DNA of 35,141 bases, taken from contig DASWMP010000265.1 of NCBI GenBank assembly GCA_036399695.1, forward strand, positions 1 to 35,141, read 5' to 3'. Below are positions 22,788-31,841 of the stretch, piece by piece. The notes beneath the pieces are model-generated. The model searched no databases. It had not been told where the DNA came from and was given only the letters and a program-made list of their open reading frames with translations. The stretch's first letter is position 1. Every line of letters begins with the position of its first letter. The position numbers and the translations under genes are program-made. The stretch comes from DASVEE01 sp036399695 (GTDB lineage Bacteria; Acidobacteriota; Thermoanaerobaculia; Gp7-AA8).

Positions 22788-23918
22788 ATGATCACTCACG
22801 ATGTCGCTGTCGTCGGGGCCGGCCTGGCCGGCCTCCAGTGCGCTCGGCTGCTCGCTTCGCGCGGGCTGCGTGTCCTCCTGATCGACCGCAAGCCCTCCCT
22901 CACCACCCGCGTCCACACCACCGGGATCTTCGTGCGCAAGACGTGGGAAGACTTCCGGCTGCCGGACGAGCAGCTCGGCGAAGCCATCCGCGACGTCCAC
23001 CTCTACTCCCCTGCCGGACGCCAGATGCACCTCACCGCGTCACATGACGAGTTCCGCGTCGGCCGGATGGGTTGGCTCTACCTCTATCTGCTCGAGCAGT
23101 GCAGCCGTGCCGGCGTCCAGTGGATGCCGTCGACGCGCCTCGTGGAGTCGGAGGAAAACGCCATCACGGTCGAGCGCAACGGCCACCGCGCGCGGATCGG
23201 CGTGAGCTACGTGGTCGGCGCCGACGGCGCACGGTCCCTCGTCGCCCGGCTGCACGGGCTGGACACCAACCGGGAGATGCTCGTCGGCGTGGAGGACGTC
23301 GTCCCACCCGTCAGCGACCGCCCCGCCCTCCACTGCTGGCTCGATCCCCGACTCGCTCCCGGCTACATCGGCTGGGTCGCGACAGACGGTGAAGAAGCGC
23401 ACGTCGGCGTGGCCGGCTATCGTGAGCGTTTCGATCCACTCACGGCGCTCTCGGCCCTCCGCGCCCGCGTCCCCTTCACCCTCGGCAAGACGATCGAGCG
23501 CCGCGGCGGGCTGATCCCCGTGGGAGGGATCCTCCGGCGGCTGGCCAACAAGCGCGCCCTCCTCGTCGGCGACGCCGCAGGCGCGGTCTCCCCTCTCACA
23601 GCCGGCGGCCTCGACGCCGCCCTCCGCCTCTCCACCTTTGCCGCCGACGTCCTCGTCGCCCACCTCGGCGGCAACCGCGAAGCGCTCCCGCAATACACCG
23701 GCGACCGCTTCCGTGCCCGCTTCCTCACGAGACGTTGGATGCGCCACGCCCTGCGGGCCTTCGAGAACCCGCTGGCCATGGAGCTCGCCTGCGCCTTCCT
23801 GCGCACGCCGCCGATGCGCGCCTTCGCGGAGCACGTCTTCTTCTCACGCGGCTCGTTCCCCGACGTGCAGTTCGTGCCCGCGCCCGGTGCCGCGATGCGC
23901 CCCGTCACTCCAGCGTGA
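22788..23918 (+). CDS. FAD-dependent oxidoreductase, geranylgeranyl-reductase type
   Basis: A 376-residue flavoprotein. The Rossmann motif GAGLAG is at 10-15 in MITHDVAVVGAGLAGLQCARLLASRGLRVLLIDRKP, and VVGADGARSLVARLHG and the second FAD motif LLVGDAAGAVSPLTAGGLDAAL are intact. The layout fits the FAD-binding_3/geranylgeranyl-reductase group, which reduces isoprenoid chains or oxidises aromatic substrates; the exact substrate is open. The frame is open from 22650, but that region is the divergent promoter, and the start at 22788 begins with the usual motif. The final 14 bases overlap the convergent carboxypeptidase-regulatory remnant. Confidence 0.88.
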   Translation: MITHDVAVVGAGLAGLQCARLLASRGLRVLLIDRKPSLTTRVHTTGIFVRKTWEDFRLPDEQLGEAIRDVHLYSPAGRQMHLTASHDEFRVGRMGWLYLYLLEQCSRAGVQWMPSTRLVESEENAITVERNGHRARIGVSYVVGADGARSLVARLHGLDTNREMLVGVEDVVPPVSDRPALHCWLDPRLAPGYIGWVATDGEEAHVGVAGYRERFDPLTALSALRARVPFTLGKTIERRGGLIPVGGILRRLANKRALLVGDAAGAVSPLTAGGLDAALRLSTFAADVLVAHLGGNREALPQYTGDRFRARFLTRRWMRHALRAFENPLAMELACAFLRTPPMRAFAEHVFFSRGSFPDVQFVPAPGAAMRPVTPA

Positions 23919-24060
23919 TGTCGTGAGTCATGTTTCCGGTCACACGGATGCGCCCTCGCCGGGAGCCGCGCGGTTGTCGTGCGTCGTAGACCGCGATGTC
24001 GTACTCCCCTTCGCCCGGGACATGCACTTCGTATGAGCCGTCGGCTTTGCTCACACCCTC
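23905..24060 (-). pseudogene. C-terminal remnant of a carboxypeptidase-regulatory-like domain
   Basis: On the minus strand, translation before TGA (23905-23907) reads SKADGSYEVHVPGEGEYDIAV then RGRIRVTGNMTHDITLE. This copies the second half of the domain repeat in the adjacent 1211-residue protein (DGTYEVRVPEAGEYRINV, SGGMQHDIEL). The frame has no stop back through the end of that protein's gene, but it is a different frame from it, and I see no start codon with the first half of a domain. It is either a decayed paralogue tail or the old end of the large gene cut off by a one-base frameshift near 24150. Confidence 0.55.
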
Positions 24061-24149
24061 GCTCGCCGATTCTGAGGAACGGACGCTTCGGTGACCTTCT
24101 GCGGCGAGAGAAGCTTCTCGACCGTGGCGCGGCGAGTTAGAGGCGCCCT

Positions 24150-27100
24150 CTACCGCACCGCCCGTGTCAGTGTCACCGTGACCTCCGGGCCCGGCACGAT
24201 CAACTGCAGGCTGCCGGCGCTGTAGCCAGGGGAGAAGACGGTCGCCGTATAGCTGCCGGGCTGGAGCCAGAGGGAGAGGGCGCCGTCTTCGCCGCGCGTC
24301 GGCATGCCCATCCAGAGGGACTGATCGCTCGTGTCGGAGATGCGCACGGAGGCATCGAGCGCGCGGTTGTCCGCCGCGTCGACCACGCGGATGGCGACGC
24401 GGGTGCCGCGCTGCAGGCGCAGTTCGACGTCCGGTACGGCGCCGCCGCGGACGTCGATCCGCTCGGTGGCCGTGGCGTAGCGGTCGCGCGAGGCGGTGAG
24501 CTGGTAGGTGTCGTCGCTCACCAGGTCGAAGAGGAACGCGCCTGTCGTGTCAGACGTCGTCCATTGCTCCGGAGCCGAGGGGCGGCGCAACTGGACCGAG
24601 ACGTTCGTCAGCGGTGCGCCAGTTTCGGAGTCGACCACCCGCCCACGCAGCATTGCGCCGCGCAGCTCGATGTCGTGCTGCATCCCGCCGGAGACGACCA
24701 CGCTGCCGCCGTCGAAGGACGTCTGTCCGAGGGAGACGTTGATCCGGTACTCGCCGGCTTCAGGGACGCGCACCTCGTACGTGCCGTCCGGCCCCGTCAT
24801 CCCCGGTTCGGCGTAACCGACGGCCTGCCGTTCGGACATGCGCCGGAAGGTCACGAAGCCGCCGGCCAGCGGCTTGCCGGCGCGCAGCACGCGTCCGCGG
24901 ACGATCGTGCCGGCGGAGAAGTCGAGCTCCACCGGCGGTGCCGAGCCATTCAGCACCGTGACGTTCTTCATCGCCGACTGCCCGCGACGGCTGCCCATGA
25001 GGCGCGCCGTCACCATCACCTCGCCGTCGGCCACGCCGGTCAGCGTGAAGCGGCCGCCGGCGTCCACGCGGGTCTCCGTGCGGCTGCCGCGGCCGGAGGT
25101 CGCCATCACCATCGCCTGCCCGAGCTCCTGCTCGTTCAGGCCGATGACATGGCCTGTGACCGTCCCTCCGCGGCTGAGCGTGATCGTCACGCTGCGTCCG
25201 CCGACCGCTTCGACGTCCTCCACCCTTCCCTGCACGTACCCGGTCTTCTCCGCCCGCAGCGTGTAGCGCCCTTCGGCCAGGCCTTCGAGGCGGAACGCCC
25301 CTTCGCCGTCCGTGTTCACCAGATTGCCGCGTGACGCGTAGCCGCGCGACTCCACGAACACCATCGCGCCCGAAACAGGCGCGCCGGAGGCATCGACGAC
25401 GCGGCCGGCGATCTCCCGCCCGCGCTCCAGCTCCACATCGAGGCGGCCGTCTTTGCCGGCAGTCGTCTCGACCGATTTCACGATCGCGACATAGCCGCTC
25501 TTGCTGAACTCCACGCGGTGCGCGCCGACGGCCACGCCATCGATCGCATAGTCGCCATTCTCGTCCGTCGTCGCCATCCGCCCCTGATCGCGCATCGCGC
25601 GCATCGTCGGGCCCGCCTGCGTCAGCGAGACACTCACGCCCGCCACCGGCCGCCCGTCTGACGTCGCATGGCCGACGAGCCGCACGCCGCGCTCGAGCGC
25701 CACGTCGGCCGTCACACCCTTTCCTTCTTCCAGCGTCAGTCCGCTCACGCGTGAGGTGACGTAGCCAGGCGCCGTGACGACGAGCTGCGTGGCCGTCGTC
25801 GGCACATCCTCGAGGACATAGCGGCCGTCATCGGCACGGAACGGCGTCGGCGCCGTCACGCTCCACGCTGTGCCGCTCTGCACCGCGACGGAGAACTCCG
25901 TGATGGCGGCGCCGCTCTCCTTCTCCGTGATCCGTCCCTCGATCCGGGCCGGACGGGGGAACTCGATGACCACACCGCTGGCCGGCGCGTCCACCTCCAC
26001 CGGAGCGGCGACGATCTGCGAGGCGGAGCCCGGACGGCCGCGCTGCCCGAGCAGCGTGATGCGGCCCGGGAGCAACCCGGCGATCGAGAACGTGCCGTTC
26101 CCTTCCAGCGTCGCGAGGACGTGCGGCTGTTCCTTCACCCGGATGTAGAGCTGGTCTTCGCTGACGGCGCCACCGTCGCGGTACGCGACGCGTCCCGTGA
26201 CTTTCACCCCCGCGTCCAGCGTGAGAGTCATGGGACTGGAGGCGGCGGTGAGCACCTGCGGCGGCAGCCGTTTCGACGCCGCCTTCTCGCCGCCGGCACG
26301 CAGCTCGTAGCTTCCTTCCGTCAGCCGGACCTCGTATGTGCCGTCGTCGCGCGTGCGATAGCAGCGCGCCGTGGTGCAGGGGAGCGGCTGCGCGCTCAGC
26401 TCTTCGGCGAGCGCGACCTGCGCCGGCTCGTCGCCGATCGGCTGGCCGGCGCGGTCGGCGAGGCGCAACGAGAAGAGGAAGCCGCGGGGCAGCGTAATCG
26501 TGGCGCGCCGCGTCTCCCCCGGCTCCAGCTTCAGCGGGCCGTGAAAGGCTACGGCGTAGCCCTCGCGAGCGACGGCCACCCGCACCGGCCATTCGAACGG
26601 CGCGAAGCGGAGGACGAAGCTGCCGTCCGGGGCCGAAGAGGCGGGGTTGGCCGTGTCGCGGACGACGCTGAAGCGCGCGCCGGCGACCGGCTTCCGCTCC
26701 TCATCGACGACCGTGCCGACGAGCCGCGCCCACGGCTGCAGGACGACGGCGCGCGCAACACGCTGGCCGGCGTTGACGCGCGTCTGCGCCGCATCGGTGA
26801 TGAAGCCCGGATGTGACGCGACGACGTTCCATGAACCGGGCGGCATTGCGTCGAACGCGTAGTTGCCCTTCGCATCGGCGATGACGCGCCGCAGTCCGCG
26901 CGCACCGCTCCCATCGCCCGTGAGCGTGACGATCGCACCCGGAACCGCTACGTCATCCTTAGCGCTGCGCACCGCACCGGCGATCGTGCCGGCCGGCCCC
27001 AGCCGGAGCGTGAGGCTGGCCGCGCCGCGATTCGTCGCCACGGCGGCGCGGCTGCCGGCGCGCACCAGCATTGTCTTCCAGTCCGGCGGCGCGTGGGCGA

Positions 27101-27785
27101 TGGCGAAGCTGCCGTCCTCCGCGGACGTGGCCAGCGGCCAGCCGTCCACCCAAACTACACCTCCGGGCACGGGCGTCTCGCCGTCTTCCGCCACCACGCG
27201 TCCGCGCACGGCGATGCCTTTTGCCAGCGTCATCGAAGCGTCGTCGTTCTCACGGAACCGGTTGCGCTCGAGCGATGCGTAGTCGGGGTGGCGCACGAGC
27301 ACGTGCAGGGGGGACGTCGTCTCCGGCCCTTCCCACCAGCCCTCTTCATTGGTGCGGAAGGCCAGGAGATTGCCGACGATGACGGCGGCATTGGCGATGC
27401 CCTTCCCGCCGCTCGTCACTCTGCCGCGGCGCGGCTTACCGGGCGGCAGGACGAGCGTCCCGGCGTCATCGTGATCGGCCGCGCGCACGAGCATCGTCGA
27501 CCGTCCCTCTGCATCGACGAGCAACTCGACGACCCCGTTTCCTTTGGCGTCGAGGCGGAACGCGCCGTCTGCCGCGGTGGTCACGGTCGCGAAGGGCGTC
27601 GCCTCAGGCGTGTCGGAGAGGACACGCAGCGCGGCGGTGTCGCTCGGCTCGACGACGTACGCCCGCACCCGCGCCCCCGCCAGCGCCGTCCCTTCCTCCG
27701 TGATGACGCGCCCTGTGACGGCCGCCCGCGCAACCGGCGCGGCAAAGAGCAGGAGAAGGGCGAGGGAACGAAGGCACGTGCGCAT
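24150..27785 (-). CDS. Giant secreted carboxypeptidase-regulatory-like repeat protein
   Basis: A 1211-residue exported protein with signal peptide MRTCLRSLALLLLFAAPVARA. It is a string of about 13-14 CarboxypepD_reg/CnaB-like beta-sandwich repeats, each opening with a pattern like GRVV--DG-PV-GA-V and ending DGSF-L---PPG-Y-L-A---GY (for example AAVTGRVITEEGTALAGARV and IAGRVVDASGAPVSGAMVF). No enzymatic domain, TonB plug or sorting signal is visible. Such proteins are probably surface or periplasmic scaffolds or polysaccharide/protein binders. It ends right after the last repeat (VTVTLTRAVR). A remnant of the same repeat type in another frame follows at 23905-24060, hinting that the protein was once longer. 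Confidence 0.88.
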   Translation of the reverse strand: MRTCLRSLALLLLFAAPVARAAVTGRVITEEGTALAGARVRAYVVEPSDTAALRVLSDTPEATPFATVTTAADGAFRLDAKGNGVVELLVDAEGRSTMLVRAADHDDAGTLVLPPGKPRRGRVTSGGKGIANAAVIVGNLLAFRTNEEGWWEGPETTSPLHVLVRHPDYASLERNRFRENDDASMTLAKGIAVRGRVVAEDGETPVPGGVVWVDGWPLATSAEDGSFAIAHAPPDWKTMLVRAGSRAAVATNRGAASLTLRLGPAGTIAGAVRSAKDDVAVPGAIVTLTGDGSGARGLRRVIADAKGNYAFDAMPPGSWNVVASHPGFITDAAQTRVNAGQRVARAVVLQPWARLVGTVVDEERKPVAGARFSVVRDTANPASSAPDGSFVLRFAPFEWPVRVAVAREGYAVAFHGPLKLEPGETRRATITLPRGFLFSLRLADRAGQPIGDEPAQVALAEELSAQPLPCTTARCYRTRDDGTYEVRLTEGSYELRAGGEKAASKRLPPQVLTAASSPMTLTLDAGVKVTGRVAYRDGGAVSEDQLYIRVKEQPHVLATLEGNGTFSIAGLLPGRITLLGQRGRPGSASQIVAAPVEVDAPASGVVIEFPRPARIEGRITEKESGAAITEFSVAVQSGTAWSVTAPTPFRADDGRYVLEDVPTTATQLVVTAPGYVTSRVSGLTLEEGKGVTADVALERGVRLVGHATSDGRPVAGVSVSLTQAGPTMRAMRDQGRMATTDENGDYAIDGVAVGAHRVEFSKSGYVAIVKSVETTAGKDGRLDVELERGREIAGRVVDASGAPVSGAMVFVESRGYASRGNLVNTDGEGAFRLEGLAEGRYTLRAEKTGYVQGRVEDVEAVGGRSVTITLSRGGTVTGHVIGLNEQELGQAMVMATSGRGSRTETRVDAGGRFTLTGVADGEVMVTARLMGSRRGQSAMKNVTVLNGSAPPVELDFSAGTIVRGRVLRAGKPLAGGFVTFRRMSERQAVGYAEPGMTGPDGTYEVRVPEAGEYRINVSLGQTSFDGGSVVVSGGMQHDIELRGAMLRGRVVDSETGAPLTNVSVQLRRPSAPEQWTTSDTTGAFLFDLVSDDTYQLTASRDRYATATERIDVRGGAVPDVELRLQRGTRVAIRVVDAADNRALDASVRISDTSDQSLWMGMPTRGEDGALSLWLQPGSYTATVFSPGYSAGSLQLIVPGPEVTVTLTRAVR

Positions 27786-28042
27786 GCACGTCAGACGTTA
27801 GCACGGGGCCGAAGGTTCGAGGGTGGGGGGAGAACCGCCGCGGACGCGGAGGGTTGGAGCGCCGCCCAGCTCTCTACCGGCTGCAGAGATTTGGCCCCTT
27901 GTACGCCCCGTTCCCGGCTTTTTTTCTACCAGGAATAGCCAAACGGCGGTCCCGCGCAACCCGGCCGCACACTGACTTCCTGCGCCGGACCATCGGCGCC
28001 GCTGGCCTCGTTTTTGATCCTAATAACAGCATGGAGGAAAGT
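27786..28042. other. Intergenic region without recognised gene
   Basis: A 257-base gap between the divergent giant secreted-protein gene and the small zinc-ribbon gene. It must contain both promoters, but I find no convincing -35/-10 pair. It contains a run of seven T (27919-27925 region) and ends with a purine-rich GGAGGAAA just before the next start. Confidence 0.6.
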
Positions 28043-28216
28043 ATGAAGCACTGCAGACTCTGCGGGCACTCCAAGGCGGCTCATGTCGAGCGTGCCGCTC
28101 AGATCTCCAAACGTTGCGCGCTTTGCGGTTGTGTATCGGAGCGGCGGACGTTCATTCAGGAGTCATTCGTCTTCCGCGAGGGTCTTTCGACGCGCGATAC
28201 CACACGAAAAGGGTAA
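28043..28216 (+). CDS. Small zinc-ribbon-like protein, 57 residues
   Basis: MKHCRLCGHSKAAHVE begins a 57-residue basic protein with C4-x2-C7, H9/H14, and RCALCGCVSE (C29-x2-C32). The Cys/His spacing suggests one bound zinc. An excellent GGAGGAAAG lies just before ATG 28043; an in-frame ATG at 28031 overlaps that site and is less likely. The 3' half has few recognisable features. It is followed after 49 bases by another small gene. Function unknown; the size and Cys pairs suggest a nucleic-acid- or protein-binding knuckle. Confidence 0.65.
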   Translation: MKHCRLCGHSKAAHVERAAQISKRCALCGCVSERRTFIQESFVFREGLSTRDTTRKG

Positions 28217-28265
28217 ATACCTCGTCCGTAGGATTCTTTCGCCTCCAGCGGCGGTTGGGAATGGT

Positions 28266-28487
28266 ATGAAAGAAAAGACCGGACGCCCCACCAAGCCGCT
28301 CAGCGTCTCCGAGCGCAATCTCCAGGCCGCCGCCGTCCGCATGTTTCCCAAGCACAACAAGCTCGTCTCGACGGAAGTCGAGTACCTGCGCCGTGTGCTC
28401 GGCGACAAGGCGACCCAGGGTGAGATTGACGAGAAGGTGCAGCTCGTCCGTACTCTTCCGTGGAGAGAGATCGTCGGCGACGTCTGA
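28266..28487 (+). CDS. Small hypothetical protein, 73 residues
   Basis: Reads MKEKTGRPTKPLSVSERNLQAAAVRMFPK and ends TLPWREIVGDV. It is basic at the N-terminus (KEKTGRPTKP, a tail-like motif) and helical afterwards. No known domain is recognised. It lies between the zinc-ribbon gene and the amine oxidase on the same strand (66 bases before the latter). An open frame continues upstream to 28083 across the zinc-ribbon gene in another frame, so the ATG at 28266 is preferred, with only weak GGGA upstream. Confidence 0.55.
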   Translation: MKEKTGRPTKPLSVSERNLQAAAVRMFPKHNKLVSTEVEYLRRVLGDKATQGEIDEKVQLVRTLPWREIVGDV

Positions 28488-28552
28488 CCGTGAAGGCCGC
28501 CCTTTCAGGCCCTGGTGCCTGATCGAGGCGTTGCCTTTGCTACGTTCGCGGC

Positions 28553-29806
28553 GTGACCAACCTTTACGACGTCGCCGTCATTGGCGCCGGCGCCGCGGGC
28601 CTTTCGGCCGCGCGGGAGCTATCCGGCGCGGGACGTACCGTCCTCATCCTTGAAGCACGCGACCGCATTGGCGGGCGCATCCACACGCTCCATCCTCCCG
28701 GCCTGCCGCTCCCGATCGAACTAGGGGCCGAGTTCGTCCATGGCAACGTGGCGTCGACGTTCTCCATCGTCGACGCCGCCGCCCTCCTCGCCTGCCGCCT
28801 TCCTGACGATCACTCGTGGTTGCAGGAGGGGCGGATCGAGCCGCTCGGCGACTTCTGGGCGCGCATCGATTCCGTCCGCGCGAAGATCGGTGCGCGGAAG
28901 AAGGACTTGTCGTTTTCCCAGTTCGTCCGCTCGCTGCCGAACCTCGACTCTCGCACGCGCGAGCTCGCGTGCAGCTTCGTCGAGGGCTACCACGCCGCGC
29001 ACGCCGACAGGATCAGCACCCTGGCGCTCGGAAGCGCGGATGAGGAGCAGGATCCGGAGAATATCGCCCAGTTCCGCCTCCCCGCGGGCTACGACGCCGT
29101 CATCGCCTGGCTGCGCGCGGGGCTCCATCTGGAGCGCGCCGACCTGCGGCTCTCGACCGCGGTGACGAGCGCCCGCTGGTCGGACGGCAAGGTGACGCTG
29201 GCGACGGACCGGGGCGAGAACTTCCGCGCCCGTGCCGCGATCGTCACGATCCCGGTCGGCGTCTGGAAGCTCGGCACCATCGCCTTCGATCCACCACTGA
29301 AGACGAAAGAAGCGGCACTGGCAAAGCTGGAAGCCGGCCACGTCGTGAAAATCACGTTCCGCTTCCGCGAACGCTGGTGGGACGACTTCAACTTCCTGCA
29401 TACGAACGACCGCTTCATCCCGACCTGGTGGACGACGGCGCCGTTCCGCACGCCGCTGCTCACCGCCTGGGCCGGCGGTCACGCCGCCGACGCGCTCCTG
29501 GTGGAGGGAGCGGAGGCAATTCAGGAGCGCGCGCTCGCGTCGATGGCGCGCGCGTTCGACAAGCCGCGCCGTCACCTGGACCGGCTGCTCGCCGGCTCCT
29601 GGACCTACGACTGGCAGGCTGACCCGTTCAGCCGCGGCGCCTACTCGTACGCCGCGGTCGGCGGAGCGAACGCGCACGCGGAGCTGGGCCGGCCGCTGCG
29701 CAAGACGCTTTTCTTTGCCGGCGAAGCCACCAGTGGCAATCAGACCGGGACCGTCGCCGGTGCCATCGAAAGCGGCCAGCGCGCGGCCCGCGAAGTGCTG
29801 CGGTAG
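28553..29806 (+). CDS. Flavin-containing amine oxidase family protein
   Basis: A 417-residue FAD enzyme of the monoamine-oxidase/polyamine-oxidase fold. GAGAAG (11-16) sits in YDVAVIGAGAAGLSAARELSGAG, followed by LEARDRIGGRIHT, the GG doublet that binds FAD, and ELGAEFVHG. The C-terminal flavin motif LFFAGEATSGNQTGTVAGAIESGQRAA is complete. GTG start at 28553. It would oxidise an amine, amino acid or polyamine with release of H2O2 and ammonia, but the substrate pocket is not interpretable here. No signal peptide. Convergent with the GGDEF-EAL gene; a large hairpin repeat lies between them. Confidence 0.88.
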   Translation: MTNLYDVAVIGAGAAGLSAARELSGAGRTVLILEARDRIGGRIHTLHPPGLPLPIELGAEFVHGNVASTFSIVDAAALLACRLPDDHSWLQEGRIEPLGDFWARIDSVRAKIGARKKDLSFSQFVRSLPNLDSRTRELACSFVEGYHAAHADRISTLALGSADEEQDPENIAQFRLPAGYDAVIAWLRAGLHLERADLRLSTAVTSARWSDGKVTLATDRGENFRARAAIVTIPVGVWKLGTIAFDPPLKTKEAALAKLEAGHVVKITFRFRERWWDDFNFLHTNDRFIPTWWTTAPFRTPLLTAWAGGHAADALLVEGAEAIQERALASMARAFDKPRRHLDRLLAGSWTYDWQADPFSRGAYSYAAVGGANAHAELGRPLRKTLFFAGEATSGNQTGTVAGAIESGQRAAREVLR

Positions 29807-29839
29807 CGGCCGTTGACGGATGGCGGGCGCCATGAGCTT

Positions 29840-29988
29840 GGAGTGCGGCAGCGACGCTTCATCAGCTGCCGCTTTCCCATAGCCGCAGCGGCGAGCTGCG
29901 GCCCATATGGTGCACCAGGAAAGGGGCGGAAGCTCGACGCTTCCGCTATGGGAAAGCGGCACGTGATAAAGCGCCGCTGCCGCACTCC
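29840..29988. repeat. Cloverleaf-like inverted-repeat element, class E
   Basis: Outer arms of 44 nt, 29840-29883 (GGAGTGCGGCAGCGACGCTT...) and 29945-29988, are inverted repeats with 40 of 44 positions matching. Inside are two perfect hairpins, CCGCAGC/GCTGCGG (29883-29889, 29895-29901) and CGGAAGC/GCTTCCG (29927-29933, 29939-29945), plus CCATATGG (29903-29910) and TGGTGCACCA (29908-29917) near the apex. The single strand could fold into a long stem with two side arms. It fills the 187-base gap between convergent stops at 29806 and 29994. Confidence 0.88.
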
Positions 29989-29993
29989 AGACT

Positions 29994-31778
29994 TCACGGC
30001 GGGTTGCTCTTCGGCGCACTCGCCAGAAACGTCTCCAGCTCCTGCGCTGGCAGCGGATAGCTGTAGTAATAGCCCTGCACCTCATCGCAGTTGTGGTCGC
30101 GCAGGAACTGCAGTTGGGCCTGGGTCTCCACCCCCTCGGCGACCACGCGCAGGTTCAACCCCTGCGCGAGCTGCACGACCGAGCGCACGATGGCCGCGTC
30201 CTCGAACCGGTCCGGCAGATCGGAGACGAACCCACGGTCGATCTTCAGTGCGTCGATCGGAAAGCGCTTCAGGTAGCTGAGCGATGAATGCCCGGTGCCG
30301 AAGTCGTCGATGGCGATGGAGATGCCGGTGCTGCGCAGCGCGGCGAGCGTGGCGATCGTCAACTCGCCGTTCTCCATGGCCACGCTTTCGGTGATCTCCA
30401 GTTCCAGGAGATGCGGATCGAGGTGCGATGTCTCGAGTGCCGCGGCGATGGTGGCGATGAGCGTCTGCTCGCGGAACTGCCGCGCGGAGATGTTCACCGC
30501 CACGCGCAACGGTCCGTACGTTTCGGAGAGCCGGCGCGCTTCGCGGCAGGCCTCGCGCAGCACCCAGTCTCCCATCACCACGATCGAGCCGCGCTCCTCC
30601 GCCACGGTGATGAACTCCGCAGGCCCGATCAGGCCGCGCCGCGGGTGGTGCCAGCGCAGCAGCGCTTCGATGCCGACGATGCGCGACGTCTTGAGGTCGA
30701 GCACCGGCTGGTAGTGCAGTTCGAACTCGCTCCGTTCGATGGCGTCGTGCAGGTCGCTCTCGAGCATCATCCGCTCCTGGGTCGAGCGGTTCAGCTCCTG
30801 CGTCGACATCTGGTACGTGTTCCGCCCCTCTGCCTTCGCCCGGTACATGGCGTTGTCGGCGTTCTTGAGCAGCGACTCGGCGTCTTCGCCGTCTTCCGGA
30901 AAGAGCGTGATGCCGATGCTCGTCGTGACGTAGAGCCGGTGGCCGCTCGCGTCGACCGGCTCGGCGATCGCGTGCAGCACCTTTTGCGCGACGAGTGCCG
31001 CGTCTTCACGATGATGCAGCTCCTGCAGCACGATCGTGAACTCGTCGCCGCCGACGCGTGCGACCGTATCGCCTTCGCGCACGGCGGCCTTGAGGCGGCG
31101 GGCGACCTCCTGCAGCAGCGCGTCGCCGACCGAATGGCCGAGGGAGTCGTTGACCAGCTTGAAGTGATCGAGGTCGAGGAAGAGCACCGCCACCAGGCGG
31201 TCCCGCCGCGCGGCCAGCGCGAGCGCCAGCGTGAGGTGCTCCTGGAACAGGCGGCGGTTGGCGAGGCCGGTCAGCGAATCGTGATAGGCCTGATACTCGA
31301 TCTGCTGCTCGGTGATCTTCCGTTCGGTGATGTCACGGACCATCGCGATCACGCCAGCGATGCTGCCGTTGATGTCGTAGTGCGGCCGGTACACCGCCGA
31401 GATCCACCCCTGCCGGTCGCTCTTGGGCACGTAGTAGTGGATGTCGGGCGACTGCACGGTCTCGCCGGCGATGGCGCGCTGCAGCAGTTCGTCGACACGC
31501 TGTTCGCGCAGGTGCGGGAACAGCTCCAGCGCGCGATGGCCGACGACCTCCTCCGAGGCCATGTCCGTCAGCTCCTCCATGAAGCGGTTCCAGACGACGT
31601 ACCGCAGCTCGAGGTCGTAGACGATGATTCCTTCGCCGGCGTTGTCGATGATCTCGGCCGCGAACTGGTTGCTCTCGCGCAGCGCGCGCTCCGCCCGGAT
31701 CGCGGCGATCTGCCGGACGATGATGTAGATCGCCACGACGAGCAGCGCGACGGACACGAGGAGCTCGGCCTGCGCCAT
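29994..31778 (-). CDS. PAS-GGDEF-EAL cyclic-di-GMP signalling protein
   Basis: A 594-residue inner-membrane protein. One TM (about 5-25) is followed by a PAS domain (35-150), GGDEF (160-325) with GGDEF at 243-247 and I-site REGD at 234-237, and EAL (340-590). EAL catalytic motifs are present: E371-A-L, NISARQF, ELEITES, DDFGTGHSSLSYL, LKIDRGFV and EGVET. Both synthesis and hydrolysis of c-di-GMP are possible, with the I-site allowing product inhibition. ATG 31778 is chosen because the upstream open frame (to 31898) is antisense to the Tag gene start. It is divergent from the DNA-repair gene. This is the second c-di-GMP enzyme of the window. Confidence 0.93.
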   Translation of the reverse strand: MAQAELLVSVALLVVAIYIIVRQIAAIRAERALRESNQFAAEIIDNAGEGIIVYDLELRYVVWNRFMEELTDMASEEVVGHRALELFPHLREQRVDELLQRAIAGETVQSPDIHYYVPKSDRQGWISAVYRPHYDINGSIAGVIAMVRDITERKITEQQIEYQAYHDSLTGLANRRLFQEHLTLALALAARRDRLVAVLFLDLDHFKLVNDSLGHSVGDALLQEVARRLKAAVREGDTVARVGGDEFTIVLQELHHREDAALVAQKVLHAIAEPVDASGHRLYVTTSIGITLFPEDGEDAESLLKNADNAMYRAKAEGRNTYQMSTQELNRSTQERMMLESDLHDAIERSEFELHYQPVLDLKTSRIVGIEALLRWHHPRRGLIGPAEFITVAEERGSIVVMGDWVLREACREARRLSETYGPLRVAVNISARQFREQTLIATIAAALETSHLDPHLLELEITESVAMENGELTIATLAALRSTGISIAIDDFGTGHSSLSYLKRFPIDALKIDRGFVSDLPDRFEDAAIVRSVVQLAQGLNLRVVAEGVETQAQLQFLRDHNCDEVQGYYYSYPLPAQELETFLASAPKSNPP

Positions 31779-31841
31779 GGCGCGAAAGTGTGGGGGAGAG
31801 CGGCGGCACGCGCAACCCAATTCTCGGGTTATCGTTCCGGA

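Noticed and set aside
29840..29988. The cloverleaf element as a tRNA gene
   Set aside because: Too long, with no D- or T-loop motifs and no CCA-type acceptor; the arms are extended palindromes.
30288..31841. 518 open codons upstream of the tag gene on the plus strand
   Set aside because: Antisense to the complete GGDEF-EAL gene; Tag similarity begins only at 31842.
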